In this document: positions 9,240 to 18,000 of the stretch, piece after piece
Position numbering within the stretch: the stretch's first letter is position 1
How the letters are laid out: each line of letters opens with the position of its first letter
From: a bacterium
GTDB lineage: Bacteria > Hydrothermota > Tepidihabitantia > SM23-42 > JAOAFX01
DNA length: 64,000 nucleotides
Reading direction: 5' to 3'
NCBI GenBank assembly: GCA_036382775.1
Contig: DASVHD010000047.1
Coordinates: 1-64,000, forward strand
The notes under the pieces: model-generated
Databases searched by the model: none
Seen by the model: only the letters and a program-made list of their open reading frames with translations
Told to the model about the DNA's origin: nothing
Program-made: the position numbers and the translations under genes

Positions 9240-9257
9240 AAAGGGAGAAGATAAGGA

Positions 9258-9461
9258 ATGGCTAGAAAATGTCGTTTTTGCAAAGATAAAGTCACCATTA
9301 TTGACTATAAGAATATATCGGTTCTCAAAGGCTGTGTTAACGAACGAGGTAAAATACTGCCTGCCCGGATAACCAAACTGTGTTCCTACCATCAAAGGAG
9401 ACTAACACTAGCAGTAAAGCGAGCGCGGGAAGTGGCACTTTTGCCGTATGAGGTTAAATAA
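9258..9461 (+). CDS. rpsR: 30S ribosomal protein S18
   Basis: A 67-residue protein with the S18 hallmarks: the early pair [15 protein letters not shown], then [34 protein letters not shown]. The retained cysteines (CxxC plus later ones) suggest the zinc-binding version of S18. GAAGATAAGG precedes the ATG. It binds next to S6 in the small subunit and sits in the S6-SSB-S18-L9 cluster. Confidence 0.95.
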   Translation: MARKCRFCKDKVTIIDYKNISVLKGCVNERGKILPARITKLCSYHQRRLTLAVKRAREVALLPYEVK

Positions 9462-9565
9462 AAAGAGCGAATGGAACGAATGTTAACTAATGAGCCGAAT
9501 AAGGAAACGGCGGATTTATGCAATCCGCTGTCATTCGCATTATTCGTGGCTCCAAAGGAGCTATT

Positions 9566-10039
9566 ATGAAAGTAATCCTATTGAAGGAACTGGAAAAGCA
9601 TGGTAAACCGTATGACACGATCGAAGTAAAAAAAGGCTTTGCCCGAAACTATCTTTTCCCCAGAAAGATCGCGATAGAAGCAACTCCTGGGAATATAAAA
9701 GGTCTTAAGAAATCACTTGAACGTTTTTCTCAACAAGCCGAGCGGATAAGAAGAAAAAGCATGAGCTTAGCGGAAAAAATTAACACGCTAACATTAAAAA
9801 CCACGATCAAGATGGGGATCGATGGCAAATCTTTTGGTAGTATAACTTCCCAAAATCTGGTCGATATGGTAAATAAAGAAGAGATCGAGATCAATAAAAA
9901 ATGGGTATCTCTGGACGAGCCCATAAAACATCCGGGCATCTATGATGTCGAAGTGAACCTGCCGGAAAAAGTCAAGGCGATCTTCAAGCTGGTCGTGGTG
10001 GCAGAAGGCGAAGAAGGAGAAACGGAGAAGCAGGGATGA
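9566..10039 (+). CDS. rplI: 50S ribosomal protein L9
   Basis: A 157-residue protein starting MKVILLKELEKHGK with the L9 N-terminal signature (VKKGFARNYLFPRKIAIEAT), a long connecting helix and a C-terminal rRNA-binding domain, plus a short acidic tail. The ATG at 9566 follows AAAGGAGC. The 104-bp spacer before it contains CATTCG words in both orientations that can form a weak hairpin. Confidence 0.94.
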   Translation: MKVILLKELEKHGKPYDTIEVKKGFARNYLFPRKIAIEATPGNIKGLKKSLERFSQQAERIRRKSMSLAEKINTLTLKTTIKMGIDGKSFGSITSQNLVDMVNKEEIEINKKWVSLDEPIKHPGIYDVEVNLPEKVKAIFKLVVVAEGEEGETEKQG

Positions 10040-10042
10040 GGA

Positions 10043-10085
10043 ATTAACTCGTAAGAGTTTTATAAAAGCCTTACGGTTTAAGTCC
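10043..10085 (+). repeat. Intergenic repeat family A, copy 1
   Basis: TTAACTCGTAAGAGTT followed by TTATAAAAGCCTTACGG and TTTAAGTCC. The first part contains the inverted repeat AACTC-GTAA-GAGTT. Close copies occur at 14613-14654 and, inverted, at 40238-40281. This copy directly follows rplI. Confidence 0.75.
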
Positions 10086-10190
10086 AGGATATGCAAAAAT
10101 GAAGAGAACTGGATATCAGGGTATCAGTGTTTTCGGTAACGACAATAACGATCTTAACGCTTTAAACGATCCGAACGATTAAGGAGCAGC

Positions 10191-10667
10191 ATGGAAGTAA
10201 TCGTCAGCGGCGTGATCGAAGACCAGCAACTTAATACGTACGTTGTTCTGCTCAAGGAAAAACATGGTGAAAGGACCCTGCCCATATGGATCGGCGAGAA
10301 TGAGGCGATGGCGATCGCGGTTGCCCTTGAGGGGATCAAGTCGCCCCGTCCCATGACGCATGATCTTATTAAAATAATCATCGACGCGGTGGAAGCCCGG
10401 CTTGTAAAGACCGACATTGTCGACCTCAGCAACGAGACTTATTACGCAAAGATCTACATTGAAACTGACGGCAAGCTCATCGGTATCGATGCCCGACCGT
10501 CGGATTCGATTGCGCTGGCCCTGCGGGCGAATTCGATCATTAACGTTCATGACGAGATCATGAACAAAAACGGCGTTGTTTTCCAGGGCGATACGGCGTC
10601 GGACGAGTTCAAACGGCGGTTGAGAGGGACCAAACCGGAAGAATTTGGCAAGTACAACCTTAAATAA
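10191..10667 (+). CDS. Bifunctional nuclease (BFN/DUF151) family protein
   Basis: A 158-residue protein matching the BFN/DUF151 fold: LPIWIGENEAMAIAVALEG, then MTHDLIKIIIDAVEA and the signature DARPSDSIALALRANS. Plant members have nuclease activity; bacterial roles are poorly defined. AAGGAGCAGC precedes the ATG. It follows the ribosomal cluster after a spacer containing family A repeat and AACGAT words. Confidence 0.85.
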   Translation: MEVIVSGVIEDQQLNTYVVLLKEKHGERTLPIWIGENEAMAIAVALEGIKSPRPMTHDLIKIIIDAVEARLVKTDIVDLSNETYYAKIYIETDGKLIGIDARPSDSIALALRANSIINVHDEIMNKNGVVFQGDTASDEFKRRLRGTKPEEFGKYNLK

Positions 10668-10760
10668 AACCGCAGGCCGTAGGCCGTGATCCGCAGGCCG
10701 AAAGATGAAGATCAAAGGACTGCAAACGGCATACCATAACCCTTAGGCCGAATACCAGGC

Positions 10761-11471
10761 ATGAAAATATCACCCATCGAGAAAAAGATCAGCGCTAATC
10801 TGATATTACTACGGGACAAGCCGGTCAGTCAGATCCTTGTACCCAAAAACGAGATCATCGCGCTACCGCACGACATGACGCTCGAGAAAGCGATCGAGAT
10901 CTACCGGCAGAGTCGCTACACGCGGTATCCGGTTTTCCATTTAAACCCGGACGTGGTCGTCGGCGTACTCCATGTCAATGACGTAGTATCTTTCTGGAAA
11001 AATTATGCGCATAGCCCGGTAGTGGAATTCTGCCGCCTGCCGCATTTTGTCTACGAACACCGATCGGTATTGGAAGCGCTGATGGATCTTCAGGCATCCA
11101 ACACTTCGCTCGGCATAGTTATCGACGAGTTCGGCGCCGTGACCGGACTGGTCTCGATGGATGCCATCCTGAGCGCGATCATTGGGGATTTCAGCGATGA
11201 GTTTAAGACCGACCGCGACAAGCGGGTATGGTTCGAAAAGAAATCGGATCGTGAGAGCATCGTACACGGACGAATTCGTCTGGATGAATTCGCTCGTGAA
11301 TATGGCATGACGATCCGCGAGCCGGACGCGGCAACGCTCGCCGGGTTCATAATAAAACAGCTCGACCGCATTCCCAAGACAGGGGAAGAAGTGATATATA
11401 AGAACCTTAAGTTCACGGTCCTGGCATGCACAAAGCGGACCGTGACCAAAGTGAAAGTGGAAAGAATATGA
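10761..11471 (+). CDS. CBS-pair/CorC-HlyC domain protein without membrane domain
   Basis: A 236-residue protein. Residues about 20-140 are a CBS pair of the CNNM/CorC type (PVSQILVPKNEI, YTRYPVFHLN, LGIVIDEFGAVTGLVSMDAIL). The last 80 residues are the CorC/HlyC domain (GRIRLDEFAREYGM, LAGFIIKQLDRIPKTGEEV). Members linked to Mg/Co efflux usually carry an N-terminal four-helix membrane domain; here it is absent, so this is a soluble regulator-like version. The spacers on both sides hold CCGCAGGCCGTAGGCC word repeats. Confidence 0.8.
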   Translation: MKISPIEKKISANLILLRDKPVSQILVPKNEIIALPHDMTLEKAIEIYRQSRYTRYPVFHLNPDVVVGVLHVNDVVSFWKNYAHSPVVEFCRLPHFVYEHRSVLEALMDLQASNTSLGIVIDEFGAVTGLVSMDAILSAIIGDFSDEFKTDRDKRVWFEKKSDRESIVHGRIRLDEFAREYGMTIREPDAATLAGFIIKQLDRIPKTGEEVIYKNLKFTVLACTKRTVTKVKVERI

Positions 11472-11519
11472 TCAAGACCGCATACCGCAGGCGGTAAACG
11501 GTAAGCCGTGGGTCAAAAT

Positions 11520-11543
11520 GTAGGGCATGGCTTTAGCCATGCG
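11520..11543 (+). repeat. Perfect small hairpin, GTAGGGCA repeat family
   Basis: GCATGGC-TTTA-GCCATGC forms a perfect stem at 11525-11542, preceded by TAGG. Same family as 9215-9239. It lies 12 bp before the methyltransferase start. Confidence 0.65.
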
Positions 11544-11554
11544 TCAAAGGGCAC

Positions 11555-12331
11555 GTGACAAAGGATATAGACAAACCCAAGGAAACGCTCGGCGATATCA
11601 AGGCCAACTGGGAGGAATTTGCCCGCCGTGATCCACTCTGGTCGATTCTTCCGTTTCCCGAGAAAAAGAATAACCGCTGGACGATCCAGGAGCTTTTCCA
11701 AAATGGTGATCATGAGATCGACCACATCACGGATTACCTGCGCAATAAAAAAATTCCCATGCGCTACGGCGCAATGCTTGACTTCGGATGCGGGGTCGGG
11801 CGCCTAACCCAGGCATGCAGCCGTTATTTCGATAAATGCGTTGGCATCGATATCTCCGAAGGCATGATCGAACTCGCTCGGGAATTCAATGCGCATAACG
11901 AAAAATGCGTGTTCGCGGTCAATAACTCGACCGACCTATCGATTTTTGAGCGTGACAGCTTTGACATGATCTATTCCAACATCGTGTTCCAGCATATCCC
12001 ACCCGTATATACAAAGGGATATATCCGCGAATTCCTGCGTGTTATCCGTAACGAAGGGGTGATCATGTTCCAAATAACCGTGGCCGAAGTGCCCAAGGTT
12101 GGCACGAAACTGAGAAGCCTGCTGAAACGGGCGGTACCCAAGGCGCTGCGCCATCTGTACAAGAAATATAAATACGGGACCTGGGCGATAAAGGATATGT
12201 ACTGCATAGACCGTAAAGAACTCGATACTTTCATCGCTGATAATAACGGCGAAATAATCGACGTAGTCGACGATCCTTCGTCGCTGCCACGGTATATGGG
12301 GGTAAGGTACTGCGTAAGAAGAAAAAGTTAA
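11555..12331 (+). CDS. Class I SAM-dependent methyltransferase
   Basis: A 258-residue protein starting at GTG 11555. Motif I LDFGCGVGRLTQACSRYF and the acidic end of strand two, CVGIDISEGMIELAREF, are clear. DMIYSNIVFQHIPP follows, as in small-molecule methyltransferases of the UbiE/BioC type. The N-terminal 70 residues (WEEFARRDPLWSILP) resemble a variant found beside glycan or lipid genes. The substrate cannot be assigned and the neighbours give no hint. Confidence 0.8.
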   Translation: MTKDIDKPKETLGDIKANWEEFARRDPLWSILPFPEKKNNRWTIQELFQNGDHEIDHITDYLRNKKIPMRYGAMLDFGCGVGRLTQACSRYFDKCVGIDISEGMIELAREFNAHNEKCVFAVNNSTDLSIFERDSFDMIYSNIVFQHIPPVYTKGYIREFLRVIRNEGVIMFQITVAEVPKVGTKLRSLLKRAVPKALRHLYKKYKYGTWAIKDMYCIDRKELDTFIADNNGEIIDVVDDPSSLPRYMGVRYCVRRKS

Positions 12332-12436
12332 TAGTTATTGGTAAATAGTATATAGCAAGTATTATGCAGTAAAACCTAATAAACGATCCTAACAAAATTA
12401 ACGATATTAACGAACCTAACGTTTTTACCTTCATAG

Positions 12437-12464
12437 TTGACACCATAAACATTTTGTTTATAAT
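12437..12464 (+). promoter_or_regulatory. Consensus promoter giving a leaderless mRNA
   Basis: TTGACA (12437-12442), 16-bp spacer, TATAAT (12459-12464). The GTG start of the next gene is at 12470, 6 nt downstream, so the mRNA should begin at the start codon. The spacer before it (12332-12436) holds AACGATCCTAACAAA-type words. Confidence 0.8.
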
Positions 12465-12469
12465 CACGT

Positions 12470-13369
12470 GTGATCATTGATCCTATTGATATTAAATTGA
12501 TCCGCCAGCTTGAGCTTCAGGGCAGCATCTCCATACCTGATATTATCGCCAAATTTCACATACCCAAGGATGAGATCTTGCTGCGTATCAAGAATTTTGA
12601 GGAAGCAGGGTTCATCTCCGGATATGGCCTCAAGGTTTCGGTGCCAAACCTCCTGGGTGGGAAATGGTACTTGTGCTGCGCTTTCACCGAGGCAAGGGTT
12701 CAGGCAAAACCCGAAACGTTAGTACCGCTTCTCGAGGAGAAAATCGAGAACATGACATTCCCGGCAGGGATATCGCCCAACCTTTCGTTTCTCTTTTACA
12801 CCCAAGATCTTAAAGATTCTTACAAGATCATCAATAAAATGCCCGGACTAGATTACGCTGAAATTTACAAGGTTAACGAATACAGTGTGACGATCCCGGT
12901 ACTGCTCTCATCCGAGGACCAGGAATTGATGTTGAAATTATGCGACATGAAGCTTGACTACCAGCGCATCAATACTATCATTTTCGAACCGCAGACCGAT
13001 ACCGAAGTGAAATACAGCCGCCTGATCTGGCATAAACGAAACCGGCACGGGGTCATTACTATTTTTCCCCAGCTGAACTGGAACGTTGTGAACAATTACG
13101 CCCATCTCCATGTCGCCGTGTCCACCGCCATCCGCAGCCGCGAGTTGAGAAAGATGATCGGCAGTCTTGGTTTTTCCGCTAATCTCACCGCCAAGTTCAA
13201 AAAACGGTTTCTCCAGGTCGAATTCGACATCTGGGGATTTTCCGATATGCAGCAGATCATCGCCGCGCTCGACACCATCAAGCGGCTCGAGATCGTCGGC
13301 TGTTCTTTCGCGCACCGGAACATCATCTGCGACGGATGGCTGAAAGGATTCATTGAGCATCGCATCTAA
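12470..13369 (+). CDS. AsnC/Lrp-like winged-helix regulator, large form
   Basis: A 299-residue protein. Residues 1-60 are an AsnC-type helix-turn-helix (DPIDIKLIRQLELQGSISIP, then EAGFISGYG). The remainder has no signature I can name; two halves of similar size may be two Lrp-like sensing domains. It begins with GTG right after a consensus promoter. Its 3' end overlaps the start of the M23 peptidase gene by 17 bp, so the two are co-transcribed. Target genes and ligand are unknown. Confidence 0.7.
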   Translation: MIIDPIDIKLIRQLELQGSISIPDIIAKFHIPKDEILLRIKNFEEAGFISGYGLKVSVPNLLGGKWYLCCAFTEARVQAKPETLVPLLEEKIENMTFPAGISPNLSFLFYTQDLKDSYKIINKMPGLDYAEIYKVNEYSVTIPVLLSSEDQELMLKLCDMKLDYQRINTIIFEPQTDTEVKYSRLIWHKRNRHGVITIFPQLNWNVVNNYAHLHVAVSTAIRSRELRKMIGSLGFSANLTAKFKKRFLQVEFDIWGFSDMQQIIAALDTIKRLEIVGCSFAHRNIICDGWLKGFIEHRI

Positions 13370-14579
13370 GCATCGGTCCGCCGTTACCACGTTCGTCGCC
13401 TTTATCGCTGCCGTTACAATCCTTAACACTACCGGGTGTCCGAGCCGGAAAAAAGAAGCGCCAAAACCCGTGATCAGCAGTATCTTCACAACGATCAAAC
13501 GGGGAGAAACAATCGACAATGCATTGAAGCGGCTGATGAACCAGGAACAGGCGGTGGCCGTGGTGATCGCGCTGCAAAACGTGGATTTTCCATTCCGGCG
13601 CTGCCTGCCCGAAGACACGCTTACCCTCGTTAAATGTGACAACGCGTTCGCGAAACTTATATACAAACAGAGTCCGACCATTATTTATTATGTAGAACAG
13701 GCGAGCCCATACATGACCGTGGCTATGAAATGTCCTTTTATCGACAAGATCATATGTTGTATGCAGGGGTCGATCAAATCAACCCTTTATGAAGCAATGA
13801 TCGACCAGGGTGAAAAACCGGAGTTGATCTACCGGTTCGCCGATATCTTCGGTTGGGAGATCGATTTTACGACCGAAACCCAGAAAGGAGATTCGTTCTT
13901 CCTGATGCTTGAAAAATCTTACTGCGATTCCATCTTGATCGGATATTCGAGCATACCGATCGTCCGCTATAAAGGCGAGATCGGCGATTATTACGGCGTA
14001 TACTTCCTGGACCGCGACGGCTATGACGACTACTACAACCGCAAGGGCGAATCGCTGCGCAAATCGCTGCTTAAATCACCGCTTAAATATTCACATATCA
14101 GTTCATATTTTACCAAGAACCGTTACCATCCGATCCTGAAGAGGTGGCGACCGCATCATGGTCTTGACTACAGCGCGCCGACCGGAACACCGGTGTCTTC
14201 GATTGGCGACGGCACGGTCACTTACAAGGGGTGGAAAGGCGGGTATGGCAATCTCGTCGAAATAAGGCACAAAAACGGATTTAAGACCAGGTATGGTCAT
14301 CTGTCCCGTTTTGCCAAGGGTGTGAGCAGCGGCAGCAGGGTCAAGATGGGGGAGATCGTCGGCTACGTCGGGAGCACCGGGCTTTCGACCGGTCCGCACC
14401 TTCATTTTGAGCTGCACAAGGACGGCTCGCCGATCAATCCCATGAAAGTGAAGTTGCCGCGCGCGCCATCGATTAAAACCGCCTGCCTGAAAGAATTCAA
14501 GGCGCAAGGAGATTCCTTGGTGGCGTCGCTGCAGTCGGGGTTAAACAAGACCGTGGCGGTGCAGGACAAAAAAGATTGA
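13353..14579 (+). CDS. M23 family metallopeptidase, probable lipoprotein
   Basis: A 408-residue protein starting at TTG 13353, with GAAAGGA 5 nt upstream. The N-terminus has a hydrophobic segment ending TTGC, a plausible lipobox. Residues about 45-110 look like an OapA/LysM-like leader region (IKRGETIDNALKRLM). The catalytic lysostaphin-type domain near the C-terminus has HHGLDYSAPTGTPV and GPHLHFEL, the zinc-binding HxxxD and HxH. These enzymes cut peptidoglycan cross-links and serve in cell division or wall remodelling. Confidence 0.88.
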   Translation: MSIASKHRSAVTTFVAFIAAVTILNTTGCPSRKKEAPKPVISSIFTTIKRGETIDNALKRLMNQEQAVAVVIALQNVDFPFRRCLPEDTLTLVKCDNAFAKLIYKQSPTIIYYVEQASPYMTVAMKCPFIDKIICCMQGSIKSTLYEAMIDQGEKPELIYRFADIFGWEIDFTTETQKGDSFFLMLEKSYCDSILIGYSSIPIVRYKGEIGDYYGVYFLDRDGYDDYYNRKGESLRKSLLKSPLKYSHISSYFTKNRYHPILKRWRPHHGLDYSAPTGTPVSSIGDGTVTYKGWKGGYGNLVEIRHKNGFKTRYGHLSRFAKGVSSGSRVKMGEIVGYVGSTGLSTGPHLHFELHKDGSPINPMKVKLPRAPSIKTACLKEFKAQGDSLVASLQSGLNKTVAVQDKKD

Positions 14580-14612
14580 ATGGAAGAAGGTAAGGGGATG
14601 CGACGAAGGGAG

Positions 14613-14654
14613 TTAACTCGTAAGAGTTTTATGAAAGTCTTACGGTTTAAATCC
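14613..14654 (+). repeat. Intergenic repeat family A, copy 2
   Basis: TTAACTCGTAAGAGTT, TTATGAAAGTCTTACGG, TTTAAATCC: the same element as at 10043-10085 with a few changes. It lies between the M23 peptidase and uridine phosphorylase genes. Confidence 0.75.
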
Positions 14655-14708
14655 AATAGGTTAATAAACGTAATTGCGAACAAGGGGATACTAAAATAAG
14701 GGGGTGCG

Positions 14709-15428
14709 ATGCCCATTCATCTGAAGGTCAATAAAGATGATTATGCCAGGACCGTACTCGTGGTCGGAGACCCGGCCAGGGCCGAGCTTATCCAGGGTCT
14801 TTTTAAAAATTCGCGGCTCGTGAACAAGAACCGGGGGCTGCTGGGCTATACCGGGACCTACAACGGCAAACCAATCTCTGTACAGACCACCGGTATCGGC
14901 TGCCCATCCACCTCGATCGTGATCGAAGAACTGATCCAGTGCGGTGTCACCAGAATAATCCGGGTCGGGACCTGTGGCGGCATCGGCGAACAGGTCAAGG
15001 CCCTTGATTACGTAGCCGCCCTGTCGGCTGCGCCCGAGGACGGCGCTACTCGTACCTACCTGAACGGCGAACCGGTGGCACCTTACGCAACATTCACGAT
15101 TCTGAGAACCGCGTACGATATTGCGCAGAAAATGAAAATGCCATTTCATTTCGGCGGCGTTGCCAGCGTCGATGTTTTCTATAATCCCTTCCCGGATTAT
15201 GTTGCGCGCCTGCGCGGCAAGGGAATACTTGCAGTCGAAATGGAAACAAGCCTGATCTATTACCTCGCCAACCGCAGCAAGATCGAAGCCGCATCATTTC
15301 TCCTGGTATCGGATGTGGTCGGCGGCGGCGAGAGCTTCACGAAATACGTAACCGACGAAGCTTTAAGGCAGGGTGAAGACCGTTTGGGAAAATTCGTCCT
15401 GGACGTATGCGATAATTTAAACGGCTAA
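14709..15428 (+). CDS. udp: Uridine phosphorylase (PNP/UDP family)
   Basis: A 239-residue protein of the nucleoside phosphorylase-I family. GDPARAELI binds phosphate, and IIRVGTCGG is the family glycine loop. AVEMETSLIYYLA is the nucleoside-binding EMET motif and SDVVGGG lies near the base pocket. It splits uridine (possibly other nucleosides) with phosphate to ribose-1-phosphate and base. AAGGGGGTGCG precedes the ATG. The exact base preference is not certain from sequence. Confidence 0.88.
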   Translation: MPIHLKVNKDDYARTVLVVGDPARAELIQGLFKNSRLVNKNRGLLGYTGTYNGKPISVQTTGIGCPSTSIVIEELIQCGVTRIIRVGTCGGIGEQVKALDYVAALSAAPEDGATRTYLNGEPVAPYATFTILRTAYDIAQKMKMPFHFGGVASVDVFYNPFPDYVARLRGKGILAVEMETSLIYYLANRSKIEAASFLLVSDVVGGGESFTKYVTDEALRQGEDRLGKFVLDVCDNLNG

Positions 15429-15550
15429 GAGTTTCGCGAATGAGACGAGTTAAAGAATCAAATTTATCGAATTAACGGATGCAAATATGACGAATGCAGG
15501 ATTCGCGTTATTCGCTATCATTCGTGCTATTCGTTTTTCAAGGAGGTATC
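15429..15550 (+). repeat. Spacer of ATTCG/CGAAT words with hairpin potential
   Basis: The spacer contains GTTTCGCGAATGAGACGAG and, about 70 bp later, TTCGCGTTATTCGCTATCATT and TCGTGCTATTCG, so ATTCG and CGAAT words face each other. A spacer of the same style precedes rplI (9462-9555). Nothing else is recognised here apart from AAGGAGG before the next start. Confidence 0.4.
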
Positions 15551-15754
15551 ATGGATAGATGGCGTTGTGGAGTCTGCGGTTATGTTTATGATTCGAGCGT
15601 GGGAGACCCCGAAGCGGGCATCGGGCCGGGCATCTTGTTCGAAGAACTGTCGGATTCATGGGGTTGTCCCGACTGCGGGTCTGAAAAGGAATTTTTTGAG
15701 CAGTGCGAGGATGACGGCAGTTTGCCTGGGGATACATACAACGAACCGACCTAA
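15551..15754 (+). CDS. Rubredoxin
   Basis: A 67-residue protein with both rubredoxin iron-binding knuckles, CGVCGYVYD near residue 6 and CPDCGSEKEFF near residue 38. The conserved GDPEAGIGPGILFEEL and SWGCP lie between them. The single iron is held by the four cysteines. Rubredoxins carry electrons to oxygen- or peroxide-reducing enzymes in anaerobes. The ATG at 15551 follows AAGGAGGTATC. No partner enzyme is adjacent. Confidence 0.93.
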   Translation: MDRWRCGVCGYVYDSSVGDPEAGIGPGILFEELSDSWGCPDCGSEKEFFEQCEDDGSLPGDTYNEPT

Positions 15755-15798
15755 AGTAAGCCGTCATGCGCACCGGTTAAAATACCGCAAGAATCCCC

Positions 15799-16245
15799 AT
15801 GATACGCGAATGCCTTAACGAAGCGAAGATATTAATGGCGCTGGAAGAACCGGATTACCGGCACCTGATCGAGCGGATGCTGAAGCACAGTGCGCTGATC
15901 GATGCCGCGGATAGCAGACGGGTTTGCGACCAGATTTTGGAACGCGACCAACGCATGCCAACGGCGCTGGGCAAAAGGATCGCGGTACCGAGGTACATCA
16001 GCGACCAGATCGATCATAACGAGATAATCGTAGCGATCAACCCGGCCGGCTTACCCGCCGTCAGCAGCGACCAGAAGCCGGTCAAGATACTTTTTTTATT
16101 GTTGCTCTCGGCCACTACGGCATATGCCGATGTCCTGGCCCAATGTCTCCGGCTGCTCAATGACGACGCGATCAAGGAAGAGCTTATGAAAGCAAAGGAT
16201 GCGCCCGAGGTCTATCGGATCATCCAGCGCTGGGAGCAAGATTGA
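15799..16245 (+). CDS. PTS EIIA type-2-like protein lacking the phospho-histidine
   Basis: A 148-residue protein with the fold order of the fructose/nitrogen EIIA domain: ILERDQRMPTALGKRIAVP, then KPVKILFLLLLS and AQCLRLLNDDAIKEELMKA. In active EIIA the loop reads IPHAR and the histidine is phosphorylated. Here it reads VPRYI, so the histidine is replaced by arginine. The protein is probably a non-catalytic regulator or sensor. It overlaps the VanZ-like gene by 4 bp. Confidence 0.72.
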   Translation: MIRECLNEAKILMALEEPDYRHLIERMLKHSALIDAADSRRVCDQILERDQRMPTALGKRIAVPRYISDQIDHNEIIVAINPAGLPAVSSDQKPVKILFLLLLSATTAYADVLAQCLRLLNDDAIKEELMKAKDAPEVYRIIQRWEQD

Positions 16246-16598
16246 ACAGGAGGATCAGCTGGACAATCTTGCTCATCTGGACCGCCGTCGTTTTTGTGCT
16301 CACCGGCTATCCGACACTGGAAGCTCCGAAGATCAAGGAATTGCCGATCGACAAGGTTTATCATTTCACCATATTTTTTGTTCTCGGTCTGCTTGCGGTC
16401 CGTATTTTCAAACTCAGGGGATATCTGATCTTCTGCGGGATCGCCGTCATCCTGGCCGAGATCCAGCAAATATGGATACCGGGTCGGGATTTTGAACTAC
16501 TGGACATTGTCGCCGGTATAATAGGATTTGTCGTTGCCGATATCATTTTTTTGATTACCCAAAGGAGGCGGGCGCGCCATGAACTATCAAAAGCCTAA
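16242..16598 (+). CDS. VanZ-like membrane protein
   Basis: A 118-residue protein starting at TTG 16242, which overlaps the preceding stop. It has about four hydrophobic segments (WTILLIWTAVVFVLTGY, FTIFFVLGLLAV, LIFCGIAVILAEIQQ, LLDIVAGIIGFVVADIIFLI). The VanZ-family features are DKVYHF and EIQQIWIPGRDFELLDIVA. The function of such proteins outside teicoplanin resistance is unknown. Its end overlaps the start of hisS by 20 bp. Confidence 0.8.
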   Translation: MNRRISWTILLIWTAVVFVLTGYPTLEAPKIKELPIDKVYHFTIFFVLGLLAVRIFKLRGYLIFCGIAVILAEIQQIWIPGRDFELLDIVAGIIGFVVADIIFLITQRRRARHELSKA

Positions 16599-17820
16599 AG
16601 GCACCAGAGATATTACCGGACATGAGCTCAGGCGGATCGAAGAGACTAATGCCCGGGCACGCTCTTTCTTCAGACAAAATGGTTATCAGGAGATCAGAAC
16701 CCCTACTTTTGAATTCGCCGAACTGTTCACAAGGTCGATCGGAGAAGCGACCGATATCGTGGAAAAGGAAATATATAGTTTCGCGATCGACAAGCGCGTG
16801 TACGTACTCAGACCCGAAGGCACGGCTTCGGTGCTTCGGGCCGTGATCGAGAATAAACTTGCGATACCAGCAAAATTTCTGTATATCGGCGCGATGTTTA
16901 GAAAAGATAAACCGCAGAAAGGCCGGTACCGTGAATTTCTGCAGATCGGGATCGAAAACATCGGCAAAGCCGATCCTTTTTATGACGCGGAAACGGTGCT
17001 TATGGGGAAGGAGTTCCTTAACCGCGTGGGTACAAGTGATTTTACGATCCATGTAAATTCGATCGGTTGTCCCGAGTGCCGTAAAGGTTACAAGGAAATA
17101 TTGAAAATTTACCTCATGCCACGGTTCGCCAGCCTTTGCGAGGACTGCCAGCGGCGTTTTGAAAAGAACTTCCTGCGCATCTTTGACTGCAAACAGGATG
17201 CCTGTCAGAAGATCTTCTCGCCGGCGCCGATGATCACGGATCATCTTTGCACGGAATGCCGCGAGCATTACGCTGCGGTGAAGAGTTATATGAAAGAATT
17301 CGGCATTGACTACGCTGAGGATAAAAAACTAGTTCGTGGGCTTGACTATTACACCAGGACGGTGTTTGAATTCAAGTTGCCGGGGCTGGGAGCGCAGGAT
17401 ACTTTCCTGGCAGGTGGTCGCTATGACCTGCTGATGAAAGAACTTGGCGGCGACGATGTCCCGTGCATCGGATGGGCCATGGGTGTGGACCGCACGCTGC
17501 TAGCGCTTCCCGAAGACATGCCGGCAATGGACAAACAAACAGCGCTCTTTATCGCAGTTATGGGGGAGAGGTTCACCAAAAAATTGATCGAGATAAGAAG
17601 GATGATTGACAGCAAAAATTTTGTATGTCACATGGGTAATCCAGGCGCCTCGATAAAAAACCAGATGAAAGACGCGAACCGTTTTGGAGCCCAGTATGTT
17701 GTGATTTACGGCGAGGATGAGGATAAGAACGGATACTACACTGTGAAGAACATGGAGTCGGGCGAGCAGGTCCAGGTGATGAAAGCGGACCTGGAGAAAT
17801 TTGTTAAAAACGTCGTTTGA
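16579..17820 (+). CDS. hisS: Histidyl-tRNA synthetase
   Basis: A 413-residue class II synthetase. It begins YQKPKGTRDI and has motif 2 region YIGAMFRKDKPQKGRYREF, the histidine-A motif LVRGLDYYTRTVFEF and motif 3 region CIGWAMGVDRTLLAL. The C-terminal 90 residues form the anticodon-binding domain. It charges tRNA-His with histidine. AAAGGAGGCGGGC lies upstream of the ATG. Length and motifs are normal. Confidence 0.95.
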   Translation: MNYQKPKGTRDITGHELRRIEETNARARSFFRQNGYQEIRTPTFEFAELFTRSIGEATDIVEKEIYSFAIDKRVYVLRPEGTASVLRAVIENKLAIPAKFLYIGAMFRKDKPQKGRYREFLQIGIENIGKADPFYDAETVLMGKEFLNRVGTSDFTIHVNSIGCPECRKGYKEILKIYLMPRFASLCEDCQRRFEKNFLRIFDCKQDACQKIFSPAPMITDHLCTECREHYAAVKSYMKEFGIDYAEDKKLVRGLDYYTRTVFEFKLPGLGAQDTFLAGGRYDLLMKELGGDDVPCIGWAMGVDRTLLALPEDMPAMDKQTALFIAVMGERFTKKLIEIRRMIDSKNFVCHMGNPGASIKNQMKDANRFGAQYVVIYGEDEDKNGYYTVKNMESGEQVQVMKADLEKFVKNVV

Positions 17821-17824
17821 AGTG

Positions 17825-17938
17825 CGAAATTCTAATATCTAAATCCTAAACAAATTCAAAATCCAAAATCCCAATGTTTAAAACAGTTTGGGATTTAGAA
17901 AATTAGTGCTTTGTTATTATTCCGGATTTAGAATTTGA
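17825..17938. repeat. AT-rich imperfect inverted repeat
   Basis: CGAAATTCTAATATCTAAATCC at the left end is the approximate reverse complement of GGATTTAGAATTTG at the right end, with internal CCAAAATCCCAA facing TTTGGGATTT. Such AAATCCTAAATTC elements are common spacer repeats in candidate-phylum genomes. It separates hisS from the convergent subtilase. Confidence 0.55.
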
Positions 17939-17946
17939 AAAAGAAA

Positions 17947-17983
17947 ACCCCCCGCCCGTCCCAGAAGGGATAAGCGAGGGGTT
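17947..17983 (-). terminator. Terminator of the first subtilase gene
   Basis: On the minus strand CCCCTCGCTTATCCC, loop TTCT, GGGACGGGCGGGG, then TTTTCTTTTT. The hairpin lies 18 bp past the stop codon. Confidence 0.75.
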
Positions 17984-18000
17984 GACTTTTAATGAAAGCG

